Positions 33,801 through 45,768 are shown, counted from the stretch's first letter. The stretch is DNA of 64,000 nt from Glutinoglossum americanum (GCA_020080175.1 JAGHQL010000141.1:1-64000), one strand, 5' to 3'. Notes: a model not told the origin generated them from the sequence alone. Made by a program: numbers and translations.

Positions 33801-36175
33801 TCAAGGTAAGCACCGTCCATACTATCATCAGTGTAATTGGTCATATTGGTCATACGGTGATAGTGGGAAGGTGAGTCCCTGACACTGCCTTCATCAATTG
33901 AAGCCTTCTCAAACCACTGCCCAACATCCCCGTCACCCTGCTCGTGATGATCATACATAAGCTCGGATTCTGGCAAGATGTCCTGGCTGATAATCGCATC
34001 ACGCTTCTCAAGATTGACCCCCTGTGGTCTCTTCGACTGGGCTAGCTTCGTGCTCGGGGCCGAAGACATAGACTTGATTGAGATCTCAGAGCCTTTCCGG
34101 TGTGAGATCTTGTCTAATGAGGTAATTGAGCCTCCTCTCGCATAACTTCCGACGCTCTGAACCGGACTGACACCTCGACCACCCGCCCCATTAATATCAT
34201 AATTATGCTCGTCATGTCCCTGCTCTGCGGCGGCTGCGCCGAGGATTGCACCGGCGACTGCACCGGCGAGGTCGGCACCAACTGTTTGGGAATCGCGGTC
34301 CGCACTGCGGAGGCTTCGGTTACTGTGGGCGCTGTGAAGACTAAGGTCACCTCGGGATAAGTTGCTGTGGTGAGTCAGTAAGCCGCGCTGGAGCTGTGGG
34401 GTTTTTGTATTGGTCCTTGAGACAGGTGAGCCAATTTCGCGCGATGGTGTGTCCCGGCCCTGTGGTGTTGCTGTGCGCGGCCGATCAGTACGTTCGGTGA
34501 GGATGGATGCCCTGGTCACTTCGGAAGGCTGTAGGTCGCTCTCAGCAAGAGGCATTCGGATCATTTCAGGCTGACGCGGGGAGCCAACGCTCTCCGTTAT
34601 GCTTGCGCTCCTGCTCCGGCTCCTGCTCCGTCTCTTGCGCCGTTCTCTCTGTTCGAGGCTAGACATGGAGTCGTGGTGGTTCAATGCAGCGACGGTGAGC
34701 GCCCCGGCAGCCCCGGTAGCTGCAAGCTCCTTAAGTCCATGGCGATCTTTGCTCCTCTTCTTGTGGATTTTATCCTCAGTGAACGTATCCTCTGAAGCAC
34801 GGTCATAGCTCTTTTCCGACGCTGCATCAGTGAGGCCTTTATCTCGCTTTCGTTCCTTTCTGCTTTTAATCGAGTTACCTGATAGAACTTGTCCAGAATC
34901 TGCTACATCTCTGCTTAGTGCGATGGTGGGTTTAATGCTAACATCAGGGGCACTGGCCATCTTTGAGATACGGCGACGGCCCTCTTCTGGCACAATGCCA
35001 CTACCAGATGCCACTGAGTCTCGGTTTCCTCTGTCAAATTTCTGTCGGTTGGCCTGAGTCTTTTGCTCCTTCTTGAGTGCAGTAAGTTCCGGTAGGATCA
35101 GCCTCCGAATTGCATCCTCCACCGCGTGGAGTAAGTGGGGGTTATTGATCGACCGGTTTGATGTGCCTGATCGAATCGAGTATTGGTCACCAGATTGTCG
35201 ACGTGGGGAGAGCGCAGACGCCGTCATAGAGCCCGAATCCGCACTGACAATTTCGTCTTCACGGTGGCTCCGGCTTGACCTCCTTCGAGGAGTCTTAACC
35301 CCTTCTGAATTTTCCACACTGACGCTACGACTCCGACTCTTGACTCTCTCTTTCTCCTTCTCCTTCTTTCCAATCTTTTCAATCGTCTTCTGGAGAATCC
35401 TCTCTCTGCTCAAGCTTCTACTCCTCCTACGTGCAGGTGCCTTTAACTCGCCTGGTTTCTCTGATAATTCTCGAGCCAAGCTTCGACTGCGAGTGCGTTG
35501 TGGGGTGACACTTCCGCCATGTCCGTCGAGGAAGCTTGAGGGTGGGATGATGGATATGTCGGAACCGGTTTGTTGGGCATAGCGAGTATCTCTAGGCGAG
35601 CTCAGAGCTGAGACCGGACTGCCATGATCTTTGTGCATGACTTCGATCTCAAGAGGAGGTCTTGTGAGATTTGATTCTTCCGTTGCTGAAGCGTAAGAGC
35701 TCACACTTTTGTCGTCGACCTCAGTGATCAACTTATCGCCCTTCCCTCTTGGTGAACCTAGAGAGATGCGTTTGGTGTAGGATGGCTGTCTAGATCGGCC
35801 AGTCTCGGTGATTTGAATGTGGTCGTCGGCGTCTCGAATCTTGCGAGCCGCAGAGGGAGTGACCTTAACACGCACACTTGGTCTCGAATGCACGTTGCTC
35901 CCTCCTTTACCGCCTTCAAAATATTCGATCAATAGCGATGTCTGCGTAACGCTGCTGCTGGTGTCCTTGGAACGGTCTTGTCGCTTGGAGCGATTCGAAA
36001 TGGGAATGGTGATCGGGCTACCGTCGTCTGGGATCGAATAGGAAGTGCGTTCGCTTCGCCGCGAGAGATCGGTCGCGACTTCAGTGCCACCTGTCATGGA
36101 GCTAAGGGTCGATGGTTCTGTGGGCGGAGGCAGGGGCGGCTTTCGTTCAACCCCCATCCTGATCCTGAAAACCAC
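30832..36175 (-). CDS. Large disordered Pezizomycotina protein, uncharacterised
   Basis: Five exons on the minus strand, 36175-32795, 32743-32400, 32348-31172, 31107-30960 and 30896-30832, give about 1704 aa. I recall homologous unnamed proteins in other filamentous fungi sharing the blocks SLLIEYFEGGKGG, SRPSVRVKVTPSAARKI, HLLHAVEDAIRRLILPELTA, RRNVFRRALKGLG and MLVQLLGEVEGLKATQE. The remainder is Ser, Arg, Asp and Gly-rich and probably disordered, with Arg/Ser stretches (SRSRSRS) and one Ala/Gly-rich hydrophobic segment, LAGAVAGAILGAAAAEQG. The tail is acidic (VDEMEEEDVTF after six Asn). Introns are 51, 51, 64 and 63 nt. The donor of the last one (GTTCGT) is weak, but it alone joins RRSGRHR to DTFGNNN in frame. 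The start may instead be the ATG at 36157. Function unknown; a scaffold role is a guess from composition. Confidence 0.8.
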
Positions 36176-37990
36176 TCACTACTCTGATTACTTGGTGTTG
36201 ATGAATATCATGAAAGGGACCGACGACGTCCCTTCTATCTTCGGTCAGCCTCAATGCAGGTCCAGCCTGTGATTGGTGTTGCCCAGCCGACGTAGCTGAA
36301 CACTGCAGAGAGCCTTGTTGGTATGTGTGGAGCGATTCAGGGTAGGAGTGAGAAACGCGGGCGCAGGACCAGGCTGTCGGTTTTCCACCAGGCCAAACCT
36401 GGGATCAGGTGAAAAAGGAGTGTGAAGAAACGTGCGACTATTCACGGCATCCAAATTATTGTTGAGAGTGCGAATCACAGGAATAAGTTGAGTGCAGTGG
36501 ACAGCGGAGGCGATGAGAGGCTATGCGCTGTCGCCGATGAGGTTGGTTACTTTGGGGGCGAGAAAATACGCGGTTGCCGAACCAACGCTTCCGCCTGCTC
36601 GGTTACACAGAGCAACAAGCAATAATACGATCTTTCTTGTGGGATGTCTGGCCTCCGGGGAGTAAACGAGCCCACACTCAGCGGCGCAGAGGACTGAGGC
36701 GCATGAAACGGAAGATGCGACGGAGGGAGGAGTGGTAGTCACAAGGCAGCACTGGACTGCCGGGGAGAGTCCTTTTTTGGAAATGAAAAAAGAGAAGGAT
36801 AGTAGTAAGTCGTAAGGATGGGAGGCAGGGATTCAGCGTGGTAGCGCAACAGCTTGTTTTGAGAGGCGACGGACAGGTGTGTCCCGGAGAAAAAAATCAA
36901 AACAAACGACGGTCATTTTCCCCGCCACGCAACCCACGCAACTTTACGCAACTAGGGAGGGACTGCTATAAAGTCGCACGCACAACGCCGGTGCATTGCA
37001 GGTGGATCTTTGAACGCGCGCCTCCATCTGACGTATGGTTGGCCCTCCACCTAGCCGTCTGCTATATGCTGCTTGTGCTGCTTTTATCCTTCTCGTTGCC
37101 AATCCTGTTGCCTTTACCCTAAAACCCTTCACCCGCCAAGCTTGACAGCTCCTTGATAGGATAGGATTTGTTACTCATGTGCTCCTGGATTATCTTTAAA
37201 CATCGATCGCCATCGATTACCTTTCGTAGGGCCCGTTTCAGATTGATGGCACGCAATGCCCCGTATGCAGTCATCCATCAGACTGATCTTCTCCACCCGC
37301 GATGACTCGGGGCCTGATGTTGACTATCTCTCTCCCTCTCTACCTCTCTCTGTCGTCGATGAATATGGATTCCTGACCGGGAGAAACATTGCTAACCCAG
37401 GGTAGTGCAACTCAGCTGCCTAGTGAAGCGTGTAAATCCTCAAACAGCCACTCCTAAGCATTCAACAAGGATGCTCCTACCATGCACTCCGTCTCATCTG
37501 CATGCGATGTGAGCGACTCGGACGAACGCCCAGCCCGGGCAGAAAGGAAATTGGCCGGGGCGGGACCGGTCTGCTAGTAGCCCTGGCAACCAACAGCCGC
37601 ATCGGTAACGTGATTGGACCTTTTGGATGGCGGAAAGCGGAAAGGCGGACATGACAACTCATCGCTCGTGTTTTGGGCAGGCCTTGTGACGATTTTACTT
37701 GTCCGCTGGAAAAGCGGGTCAGCCCCGCTACTGCGCACTGCGAGTGGGTGTATGCGCTTTAGACAGCATGAGGGAAGCCCCCTCTTATGGACTTGGACTA
37801 AAAAATTTTATTCTATTCCTCTTCTATCCTTCATTTACTTGCATTCCATTATATGACAACATTCCTAGATCATCATCTACATGCAATGCATTCTCGATAC
37901 CTAAAGCTTCTAAGACGTGGGACAAGACACAGGGTTGATCTACTAGACTTCATGCTTAACTCGGTAGAATTTAAAACTATGGTCACTATC
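36176..37990. other. Intergenic region upstream of the large disordered gene
   Basis: About 1.8 kb. It serves as the 5' flank of the gene ending at 36175 and the 3' flank of HAS1. No convincing frame. A CT-rich tract lies at 37325-37355. Confidence 0.45.
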
Positions 37991-39947
37991 CTAAACTCTC
38001 TCCTCGTCCACTCTTTTTTTGAACCTCTGTCCCTGCTGCCTGGGCTGACTTCCATACGGCCTCCTTCTCTGAACCTTCTTGTCTCTAGACATACTTGCCC
38101 CAAGTGTGATATCGACTCGGGGCGGGGTTGAGAAACCAAATCCTTTCGCAACTTTGACCAAATCCAACTTATGAACATCAAATATGGACCGGAGACTATG
38201 CGAAGCGTATGCTTGGAGATAGGAACGATACCCGTCTTTTGCAGACTACAATTCAAGGTCGAGTTGTCAGTTCGTCTGTACAGAATTGGGGACAGAAAGA
38301 ATCGCCGACCTTGTTGAGGTAGTAGTTCTGGCCGATTAGTTTCTCTAGCTGCGATTGAACGTTCACAATGCGCTTGGCAGGGAACTCAAATTCCACAACT
38401 GGAACCCTAGCTTCTTTCAGGTGCTTCAAGAATCCGACCTCTGAAGGCTGTAGGAACATTAAACTTCGCCCTTTCCCATTTGATCCTCTAGCGGTTCTAC
38501 CCACACGATGGATGTAATCACGAGGGTCATCCGGGGGATCAAATTGAACAATCCAGTCCACTGCTGGAATCTGATTAAGTAAGTTAGCACATGCGCCCAA
38601 ATTACAGGTGCGGTGCTCGCTCACATCAAGACCTCTTGCGGCCACATCCGTGCATATCAGCGTCCCTTGCTTCGCATTGCAGAACTCAAAGAAAGTGTTG
38701 GTTCGCTTCTGTTGCTTCTGCTTGCCGTGGAGATCTAGTACCGGGAGGTCGATGTAATTCAGGAGCTCTGCATGGTACTTTACGCAATTACAGCTGGAAA
38801 AGAAAACAATGATTTTCTTCTTCAAATTGCGCTTCAAGAATGAGAAGAGTAGCAAGAACCGCTTGTCGGAATCGCAGATGACATAGCCTTGTTCTAACCC
38901 TTCGACTGTGCTGTGCTCCTTGCTGTGATCGACATTGATGTATAGTGGGCCCGGCCTAAGCGATATTCGTGCCAGATCCTCGACCTTTGTTGTCTGGGTT
39001 GCAGAAAATAGCATAGTCTGCCTCTGCTCGCTGGGCAAGATTTTCACAATCTGCTTCATCTCATCCTCAAACCCAATCTCCAAAATCCTGTCCGCCTCAT
39101 CTATAACAAGAGCTTTAAGGTTCTTGAAGATAAACCCTTGAGTATTCTGCAGATGATCTAGCAGCCGTCCAGGAGTAGCAATAAGAAGGTTGACACCCTT
39201 AGTTAATTTCTCAGATTCTGCTCTTCTATTCGCACCTCCAATGACAATGCCGTAAGTCTGAGAGTGGTGAGCCATTAGCTCTCGCGCGACTCCGAATATT
39301 TGTAGTGCTAGTTCGCGAGTGGGTGAGACGACGATGACGCCCGTTCCTATAGAAATCATCAGAGCTTGTTTAGGAAAGCGCAAATATTCGAGTTTACCAT
39401 TCCTAGGTTTAAAGCGCAGAGAGCTCAGCATTTCCACCGCTGGAATAAGAAAGGCTAGTGTCTTTCCAGAGCCAGTCTTTGCGGCGCCCAGAACATCTCG
39501 ACCGGCTAGTAGTGGCGGAATTCCTCGTTGTTGTATTTCCGTCATCTTTTCAAACTTCATGTCCTCAATCGCTTTCATGGTATTATCGGAAAGATTTAGG
39601 TCCCCAAACTTCTTTGGTTCCGCACCTGTAGGAGGTAGAGAAAGGCCTGACGCTGAGGGTATTTCCATATCAATGTCTTCTAGTTTATCATTAGCACCAA
39701 TATGTCCTTCTCCAACAACCCCATCATCACCAGCACGGCCTCCTCTTCCCACTGCATCGCTCTTGAGCCCAGACTCGGGGTCCAGGTCTGATCCGGATTG
39801 GGGCTCAGGTATCGGTTCGAGCTCCTTCCTGGCCTTCTTATGCTTCTCCTCAGACCTCGATTTCTTGTCTTCTAATATGCCATTTGAGGTAGGGGTCGTC
39901 CCACGCTTTCGCTTTCGTTTCTTTGCATGTAATTCCGGAGAAGCCAT
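37991..39947 (-). CDS. HAS1: DEAD-box ATP-dependent RNA helicase Has1
   Basis: Has1 is a nucleolar helicase needed for both ribosomal subunits, in particular release of snoRNAs from pre-rRNA. Four exons on the minus strand, 39947-39398, 39346-38625, 38570-38310 and 38245-37991, give 595 aa. Residues 1 to about 110 are charged and disordered. Then come the Q motif ([14 protein letters not shown]), motif I (AKTGSGKT, 156-163), [46 protein letters not shown] and HRVGRTARG. The Has1-specific tail follows: [28 protein letters not shown] and GFSTPP. Introns 1 (51 nt) and 2 (54 nt) are stop-free and a multiple of three, so the unspliced frame is also open. The conserved core is intact only after splicing. 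Confidence 0.93.
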
Positions 39948-40280
39948 TGTGTTACATTTATTTGATGTTTCAGTCGCAATATTTCTCGCACAATCGAGAA
40001 AAAGTTGAGTTGGATTACGCTAACTTCAATCGGGATCGGCTTCATCACGTGCCATTCAGCAGGATCGTTCACCATATATTTTTTCGGAGTTTTAGTTCTT
40101 AATTGCCATTCCATATATCCTAGTTAACACTACTCCTGTCTTTCGGGTAAACTAGAGGTTAAGAATGTCTTATAGAAGAAAACATTTTTCAGAGGTTGTC
40201 TCGAGGATCTCTTGTCATAGAGATAGAAACGAGGCCAAAAATATACAACAAACGGCTTGAATGTCCTAAGTCCTGTAGGT
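39948..40280. other. HAS1 promoter region
   Basis: 333 bp between two genes in tandem on the minus strand. It holds the HAS1 promoter and the 3' flank of the zinc-knuckle gene. It includes an AT-rich patch near 40075-40085. No gene. Confidence 0.5.
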
Positions 40281-43200
40281 TTATCTCCTGAACTGCCTTC
40301 GGGCATTATTAGCGGCACTTGGCATAGGTCGATAGACATCACCATATCCCCTACCCTGACCTTTTTCCCGTCCACCGCCTCGTCCCCCGCCTGTCGGAGG
40401 GGGTTCTCTTGGCAGTGGTGGTTGCCACGAATCCCCACGGCCTTTCCCTTCACCTCTCCCTTGATAGTTGTCCCGTCTACTGTCTCGCCAGTTTTCTCGC
40501 GGATGTCTGGGGAGAGGGGAGAGTGACCGCTTACGTTCGCGCTCGCCTCTCTGAGGATAGTAATAACTCTCTGACGGTGGCCCGGATTGGCGAGGAGAAC
40601 GAGCGCGATAATTCTCTGGCATACGGACGCGAATAGGACGATCGGGAGACCTCCTGTCACTGCCACCGCGACGGCCGCGGGCAGCACCAGCAACGGGCGG
40701 TCGAAAAAATTCTTCAGATTCAGAGTCTTCCCTAATTCTATGAGTTGCCCTACCTTTAATTGAGAACTCGGCCTTCCGCTCAATCTTGTGTTCGGTAAGG
40801 AGAAAGCGATTCATATTGTCCAAGCAGAATGAACTCCCGCCCAGGGTGCTTCTAGGCTGTGTTTGGCCAAGCCGAAGGCGACAGTCTGCACCAAGGTGGC
40901 CGCATGCTCCACAGTTGTAACAAAAGATGGGCAAGCTTGTCACCCTCGCTGATGCACCTGACGAGAATGTTGTCCGCCAAATTCTGGAACAAGAATTCTC
41001 GAAATGGCCACTGCGCTGGCAGAGATCACATTTCAGGCCATCCGCTGCTTCAGACCTTACTAGTTTAGATGGGCAGGTGTATGTGTTATGGCCATGCTCG
41101 TGGCATTTATCACAACGTATGGACTGAGGGCATGCGTGGGTGAAATGAGAGCTGACGGAGCCACACGATCGGCACTGTAAGTGATATATTAGACATTCTT
41201 GCCTAACATGTGGTGGAACTGTAGAAGGGCTCACCGTAAGTTCTAGGCAATTATCTCCCGTGTGCCCCTCACCGACACACACTAAGCACCGAGCAAGACG
41301 GTTGTTATTGCCTTTGTTTCCAAGTCCGGTCTGCACGACCGGAAAATATCGAGACTGCAACTGCATCTCATAGATTGGAAGGTCGCTAACAGTCGTTGGT
41401 TGAGATGGATCCATCTCGCTCTTCAGAGTAGTGGAGAGTTTGTGTACGGGTGGTCGCCCGGGGTTAGCCGAGTCTGCATCCAACTCACTCACTTCGCTCA
41501 CTTCACCCTCGTCCTTACTACCCTCACTGTCATCGCCGGGCGGTTCGTACTGCCTGCCGGCCTCTGTTCGGCCCTTTGGGAGATCGATAGATTTTCTAGC
41601 TAATTCGGCAGATTCAGCATCTCGTTCGCCTGCTTCTGCCAAATCAAGCATAGACAGTGCTTGAAAATTCCGGGTAGAAGGGCCTTTGCACCCTTTCTCA
41701 TCGCTCATAGCATCTTTCGTGACTTTGGCGCTTTCCGGCACATCCTGAACCTTACTCTTCTTCCTTTTCTTTTTCTTCTTTTTCTTCTCAACCACCAACA
41801 ATTTCTTCTCAAGAGCTTTGGCGGCACGCTCAGCGTTGCGCTTTTCTTGTTTGACTTTGGCTTCTGCAGTCTCTATGGCCCGTCGGGTAGCCATGACCTC
41901 CTCGTTCTTGGCGTTCTCAATCCTCTGCTGCTCGATCAGAGGAGTGCAAAGCTCGCAGAGCTGGACCTCATCGCTTGTATCCGTATAATCAAGTGGAAAG
42001 GGCCAGTGGAACTCCATCCGTGCTTTGTAAGAAGGCTCATCCCTCACAAAAGTGCCGAAAATATCATCCCTTCTCCCTGCGGGTGACTGGCAGTGTTCTG
42101 ACGGCCATTCAATCTCCCTGTCTTCGAGTTCGCCCTTGGAATAAAGGGCATATCTCCGCTCGTTATATTCATCTCGGGATATCCTATCGTGGCAGAATTC
42201 GACTTCGACTTCTTTAATCTTCTCCCATCGCTTATACTCTTCCTGCCTGGCTTCAATGTCTGGAAACCTGGCTTCTATGCGCTTTTCGAAGCGCTCTCTC
42301 GCCGCAGCTTCCCCTTCAGCATCTCGGTTGTCACATCCAAACTCCAGTAGAAGGTCATCCAACTTTTCTCCCCCATATAAGACAGGCCCAGGGCATTCGA
42401 ATTCACTCTCTCTGTAGCCTGCGGGGGAAAAAACTCTTCGCGGCGGCCACTCAATACCATACTCTTTCGCTTCTTCAGCTGTGTAGAGTTTCCACCGTCG
42501 TTCATTATACTCTTCTCTGGATATCCGGTCATACCAGTAGGCAACCTCAACTTCGTGGATCTTTCCACCTAGATCAGGCTCGGGAGAGCATCCGGGGTGG
42601 GGGGAACTGGAACACTTCGAAGAGTGGTTATTGGGATGGATGTCTTCATCCCGCTTGTTGTTTTTTGTATCGGACAGAATTGCATCATCACTATCTTCAT
42701 CGGTCCTGTTCTGCGGCGCTAAAGGGTGGCCGTACTCGTACATAATCTTGTCGTAATCCACTTTAGTCATCCTTTGGGATGTAGCCATTTTGGTGTTGCT
42801 TGGGTCTTCTAGGTCTGTAAATAGCCTATTACATCTTCCTAGCATATGCTCTCGATACTCCTGGGGTGTGTGATAAGGGTGGTTGTGCTGTAAGCTCCCA
42901 ATCCCCTTTTCATAACGCTCATCTGGCGTAAGGAGCATACACATGAGATGATCGTACTGATACCCTTCAACGATATGCTTTGTAAATGCCGTTTCAGTCT
43001 CGTGAATTACCTCCCGTCTTCTGGGATCGACTGACTTTTGCTCGTCAAGATGGCGGAGGAATATTGCCTCTGTTTGGTTCTCTTGGCCCTGATAAATTTC
43101 ACCCCCATTATATTTAGCGGCCATAAGCTTCTCCTGTTCCAGTACGTTAAGCTGTCGTGGCAGATCTAAATCAAAAGAGAATAAATACGCCCGCAATTCC

Positions 43201-44198
43201 TCCGAAGAACATTCTCGACGTTCCCGCGGTAATGCCCTGGAAGCCTCGCTCTCGGTATGCGATTGTTTACATATATAGAGCATCTGGCGGTTGGTTCGTT
43301 CGCACCGTTCTTGTTCGCTAGGAAGTTTGCGCACAAACTGGTAGATTGTTTTGTACACGTCTAAGGGAAGCCATGAGCTGCGGAGACCTGGGTGTCCAGT
43401 AGCGATTCGGCTATTCTGTAGTCCGGTCTCCGGTTTCCTCCCCTCTCTAATAGCTGCTGGGACGCCCTCAGTATCAGAGGCAGGGCTCATTAACTGTGGA
43501 AGGGATGAACACTTGCTATTGTTCTCGCTAGCGGACACTATATTCGCGGTTAGTTCTAGGTCATCGGCATTCTCTAGCTCTTTGCTCGCAGCAATATTAG
43601 GCGCCTCAGACCCATCAGGTGGTAAATGTAGTTCATGGTGTGTAGAACTCGAGTTAGAACTGGCAGGCTCGATCTCGAGCCCTTGGTCGTGCTCAAGTTC
43701 CCGGGCTATGGGCGTTTGGTGATCTTGCTCTTTTAAGTGACTTGGCGATGTGCGGTCTTCTGATAGGGGTGGTTTTGGCCCACTTCCTCCGTTGCCACCA
43801 AGAGTGGTCCTAATCTTTGATTTCGCCCCTGCATTCCAGTTTACTATCGAGCCGGTTTGCATTGAGTCCGTTTGCTTGGTAGACGAAGTGAGAAGGCCGT
43901 TGTCGGAATCGGTGGTCCGTTGTTCACTACTGGAAGATGTGTCTGAATCACTAACATCACTCACACCCATACCATTCTCCTCCTCGCTGCTTGTCCGAAC
44001 AAGCACATCGGCATGCGTGTTAAATTTGCCTCCCTGGGGAACAAAGTCTTGTACTTTCTGTTGGCTGGTGATAGCTTTCTTGCGACGCTTAGTAGACGAT
44101 GTGCCGTCAGCATCTCCGCTGACAAAGTATTTCGTACGGGCACGTTTATGTGAAAAGGAATCGGTCCGAGAGTCGTTGTCTGATGGCAGTGCTGACAT
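40281..44198 (-). CDS. Five-zinc-knuckle protein, Air1/Air2-like TRAMP subunit candidate
   Basis: Two exons on the minus strand, 44198-41235 and 41174-40281, give 1285 aa. Near the C-terminal third lie five CCHC knuckles. Knuckle 1 is CLVCVGEGHTGDNC. Knuckle 2 has CxxC-x5-H spacing (CGSVSSHFTHAC). Knuckle 3 is CDKCHEHGHNTYTC, knuckle 4 CDLCQRSGHFENSC and knuckle 5 CYNCGACGHLGADC. SRIWRTTF follows knuckle 4, where Air1/Air2 carry an IWR-type motif that contacts the poly(A) polymerase. Number and order match Air proteins of the TRAMP nuclear RNA surveillance complex, although those are only about 350 aa. The C-terminus is RGG-rich. The long N-terminal part is disordered, but holds a two-copy ~55-residue module (546-600 and 660-714) and a Lys-rich coil. 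The intron (60 nt, stop-free) splits knuckles 1 and 2. The ATG at 44198 has A at -3. Confidence 0.8.
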   Translation of the reverse strand: MSALPSDNDSRTDSFSHKRARTKYFVSGDADGTSSTKRRKKAITSQQKVQDFVPQGGKFNTHADVLVRTSSEEENGMGVSDVSDSDTSSSSEQRTTDSDNGLLTSSTKQTDSMQTGSIVNWNAGAKSKIRTTLGGNGGSGPKPPLSEDRTSPSHLKEQDHQTPIARELEHDQGLEIEPASSNSSSTHHELHLPPDGSEAPNIAASKELENADDLELTANIVSASENNSKCSSLPQLMSPASDTEGVPAAIREGRKPETGLQNSRIATGHPGLRSSWLPLDVYKTIYQFVRKLPSEQERCERTNRQMLYICKQSHTESEASRALPRERRECSSEELRAYLFSFDLDLPRQLNVLEQEKLMAAKYNGGEIYQGQENQTEAIFLRHLDEQKSVDPRRREVIHETETAFTKHIVEGYQYDHLMCMLLTPDERYEKGIGSLQHNHPYHTPQEYREHMLGRCNRLFTDLEDPSNTKMATSQRMTKVDYDKIMYEYGHPLAPQNRTDEDSDDAILSDTKNNKRDEDIHPNNHSSKCSSSPHPGCSPEPDLGGKIHEVEVAYWYDRISREEYNERRWKLYTAEEAKEYGIEWPPRRVFSPAGYRESEFECPGPVLYGGEKLDDLLLEFGCDNRDAEGEAAARERFEKRIEARFPDIEARQEEYKRWEKIKEVEVEFCHDRISRDEYNERRYALYSKGELEDREIEWPSEHCQSPAGRRDDIFGTFVRDEPSYKARMEFHWPFPLDYTDTSDEVQLCELCTPLIEQQRIENAKNEEVMATRRAIETAEAKVKQEKRNAERAAKALEKKLLVVEKKKKKKKRKKSKVQDVPESAKVTKDAMSDEKGCKGPSTRNFQALSMLDLAEAGERDAESAELARKSIDLPKGRTEAGRQYEPPGDDSEGSKDEGEVSEVSELDADSANPGRPPVHKLSTTLKSEMDPSQPTTVSDLPIYEMQLQSRYFPVVQTGLGNKGNNNRLARCLVCVGEGHTGDNCLELTVSPSTVPPHVRQECLIYHLQCRSCGSVSSHFTHACPQSIRCDKCHEHGHNTYTCPSKLVRSEAADGLKCDLCQRSGHFENSCSRIWRTTFSSGASARVTSLPIFCYNCGACGHLGADCRLRLGQTQPRSTLGGSSFCLDNMNRFLLTEHKIERKAEFSIKGRATHRIREDSESEEFFRPPVAGAARGRRGGSDRRSPDRPIRVRMPENYRARSPRQSGPPSESYYYPQRGERERKRSLSPLPRHPRENWRDSRRDNYQGRGEGKGRGDSWQPPLPREPPPTGGGRGGGREKGQGRGYGDVYRPMPSAANNARRQFRR

Positions 44199-44978
44199 TG
44201 TTGCTCTCCAACCCACCAAGCAGCACTCCACTGCTCCGGCCACCGCCCAAATTGTTACGGTGCAAGATGATTGTTGTTGGTCGTTGATGAGGAATGCTGT
44301 GAGGGAGTTTGCGACTCGAAAGTTCTGGGAGGCTGAACATGCTGAATATGGTCTAGCGTTACTCTCCTTGTCAACGATTTTCGTGGCCCGCGTATTCTCA
44401 AGCATCCATCGTCCATGGCCATTGGAGAGCCTCCCACTACTCAACGACGTCGTTAACCCGCTTCACTTCTCCAACAACTTGTTGTGCTGTATTACTTAAA
44501 CCGTCTGTCGCCTTTAGAAAGCTGCTTATTGTACTTATCTTTGATGCGAATTGCTTTAAAGCTGTCCCGACGAATTGACGTAAGCTTGCATCCTTCAGCT
44601 CTCTTGTACCCTGACACTCCGCCTTGGCCCTTCGAAATCGCAGAAGTTGGCTCTTGTGAGCCATGCCAACCAACCCATACGCCCCGCGAATAGAACTACG
44701 TTACTGAACAACGAGAGACTAATAGCTTAACCTCCCCGCAGCCATCCTCCAGCCTCTAAGCCTGATTCCGACTCACCCAGATACACCTACCACCCCACTG
44801 TCTGTCTTCCTTAGCTCTAGTCAGCGACAGCAAGCACCACGTGCTCAAAACCCTCCTTGACACTTAACTAATCAATACCGCCAACCTGTCTTCCCTTCTT
44901 CTTCCACGAACTGGCACGGTCTCCTTCGCTGCTCGTCAAGCTCCAGATCAGCCTCATCCCAGAGCACCGACAAGAAGG
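44199..44978. other. Divergent promoter region, zinc-knuckle gene / ORM1
   Basis: 780 bp between two divergent genes. The plus-strand side is CT-rich before the ORM1 start. The open frame that continues upstream of 44198 on the minus strand is not protein-like. No other gene. Confidence 0.5.
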
Positions 44979-45768
44979 ATGAGTCAAGATAAAACCGGCC
45001 GGCGGAGACGCTCGAGCAGTCTCATATACACAGAACCCCCGGAAACCATAGAACAGTTGAGTGATCAGTCAGCCTTGCCGAATCTTAATGCAGAGTGGGT
45101 TAATGCGAAAGGTCGGTCTTTCTCCTACTTAGCTTCTTTTTCTGAAAGTAATGGGTGCGGTTTTCAGCTATTCTACATTTATAAGACCTCCACTATGACT
45201 GGCGCCTAGCTACAGCCTCGACTCATGAGAGGCTTGATTTTCGTTTTGATGAATTTGCTAGTTAAGAAAGCTGACCCTTGACTTCACGCAGGGGCATGGA
45301 CAATTCATATCGTTCTAATCATATGTCTGAAAATCTTCTACGACATTATTCCGGGTGTCTCCCAGGAGACTTCATGGACTCTCACCAACATATCCTATAT
45401 GTTTGGCTCCTATCTGATGTTTCACTGGGTTCAGGGCGTCCCTTTTGACTTCAACGCTGGCGCCTATGATAACCTCAATATGTGGGAGCAGATCGACAAT
45501 GGCGACCAGTATACACCCGCCAAGAAATTCCTCTTGTCTGTGCCGATCGTCCTGTTTCTACTCAGCACACATTACACACATTATGATCTGACATACTTTA
45601 CCATCAATTTCCTAGCGGTGCTAGGAGTTGTTATTCCAAAATTGCCCTCGGTGAGCGTTGTTACACAATCCTCCGTGTTTCCTATCCATACTAACGCCCT
45701 TTTTTTTTTTTTAATAGAGTCATCGTATGCGCGTCGGTTTTCTCTCCGGTGATCCAGCAGATCGATGA
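44979..45768 (+). CDS. ORM1: ORMDL family regulator of serine palmitoyltransferase
   Basis: Orm proteins sit in the ER membrane and inhibit serine palmitoyltransferase, the first step of sphingolipid synthesis. Three exons, 44979-45111, 45292-45650 and 45718-45768, give 180 aa. The N-terminus is basic and Ser-rich (RRRRSSSLIY), in yeast the place where Ypk1 phosphorylation relieves inhibition. Family blocks follow: NAEWVNAKGAWTIHIVLI, SWTLTNISYMFGSYLMFHW, GVPFDFNAGAYDNLNMWEQI and FLLSTHYTHYDLTYFTINF. Four membrane spans are expected. Intron 1 is unusually long here (180 nt). Intron 2 (67 nt) has ACTAAC and a T-run before TAG. The short last exon gives SHRMRVGFLSGDPADR. Confidence 0.93.

Noticed and set aside
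44199-44444. 82-codon N-terminal extension of the zinc-knuckle protein
   Set aside because: The extension is not protein-like, and the ATG at 44198 has a better start context.
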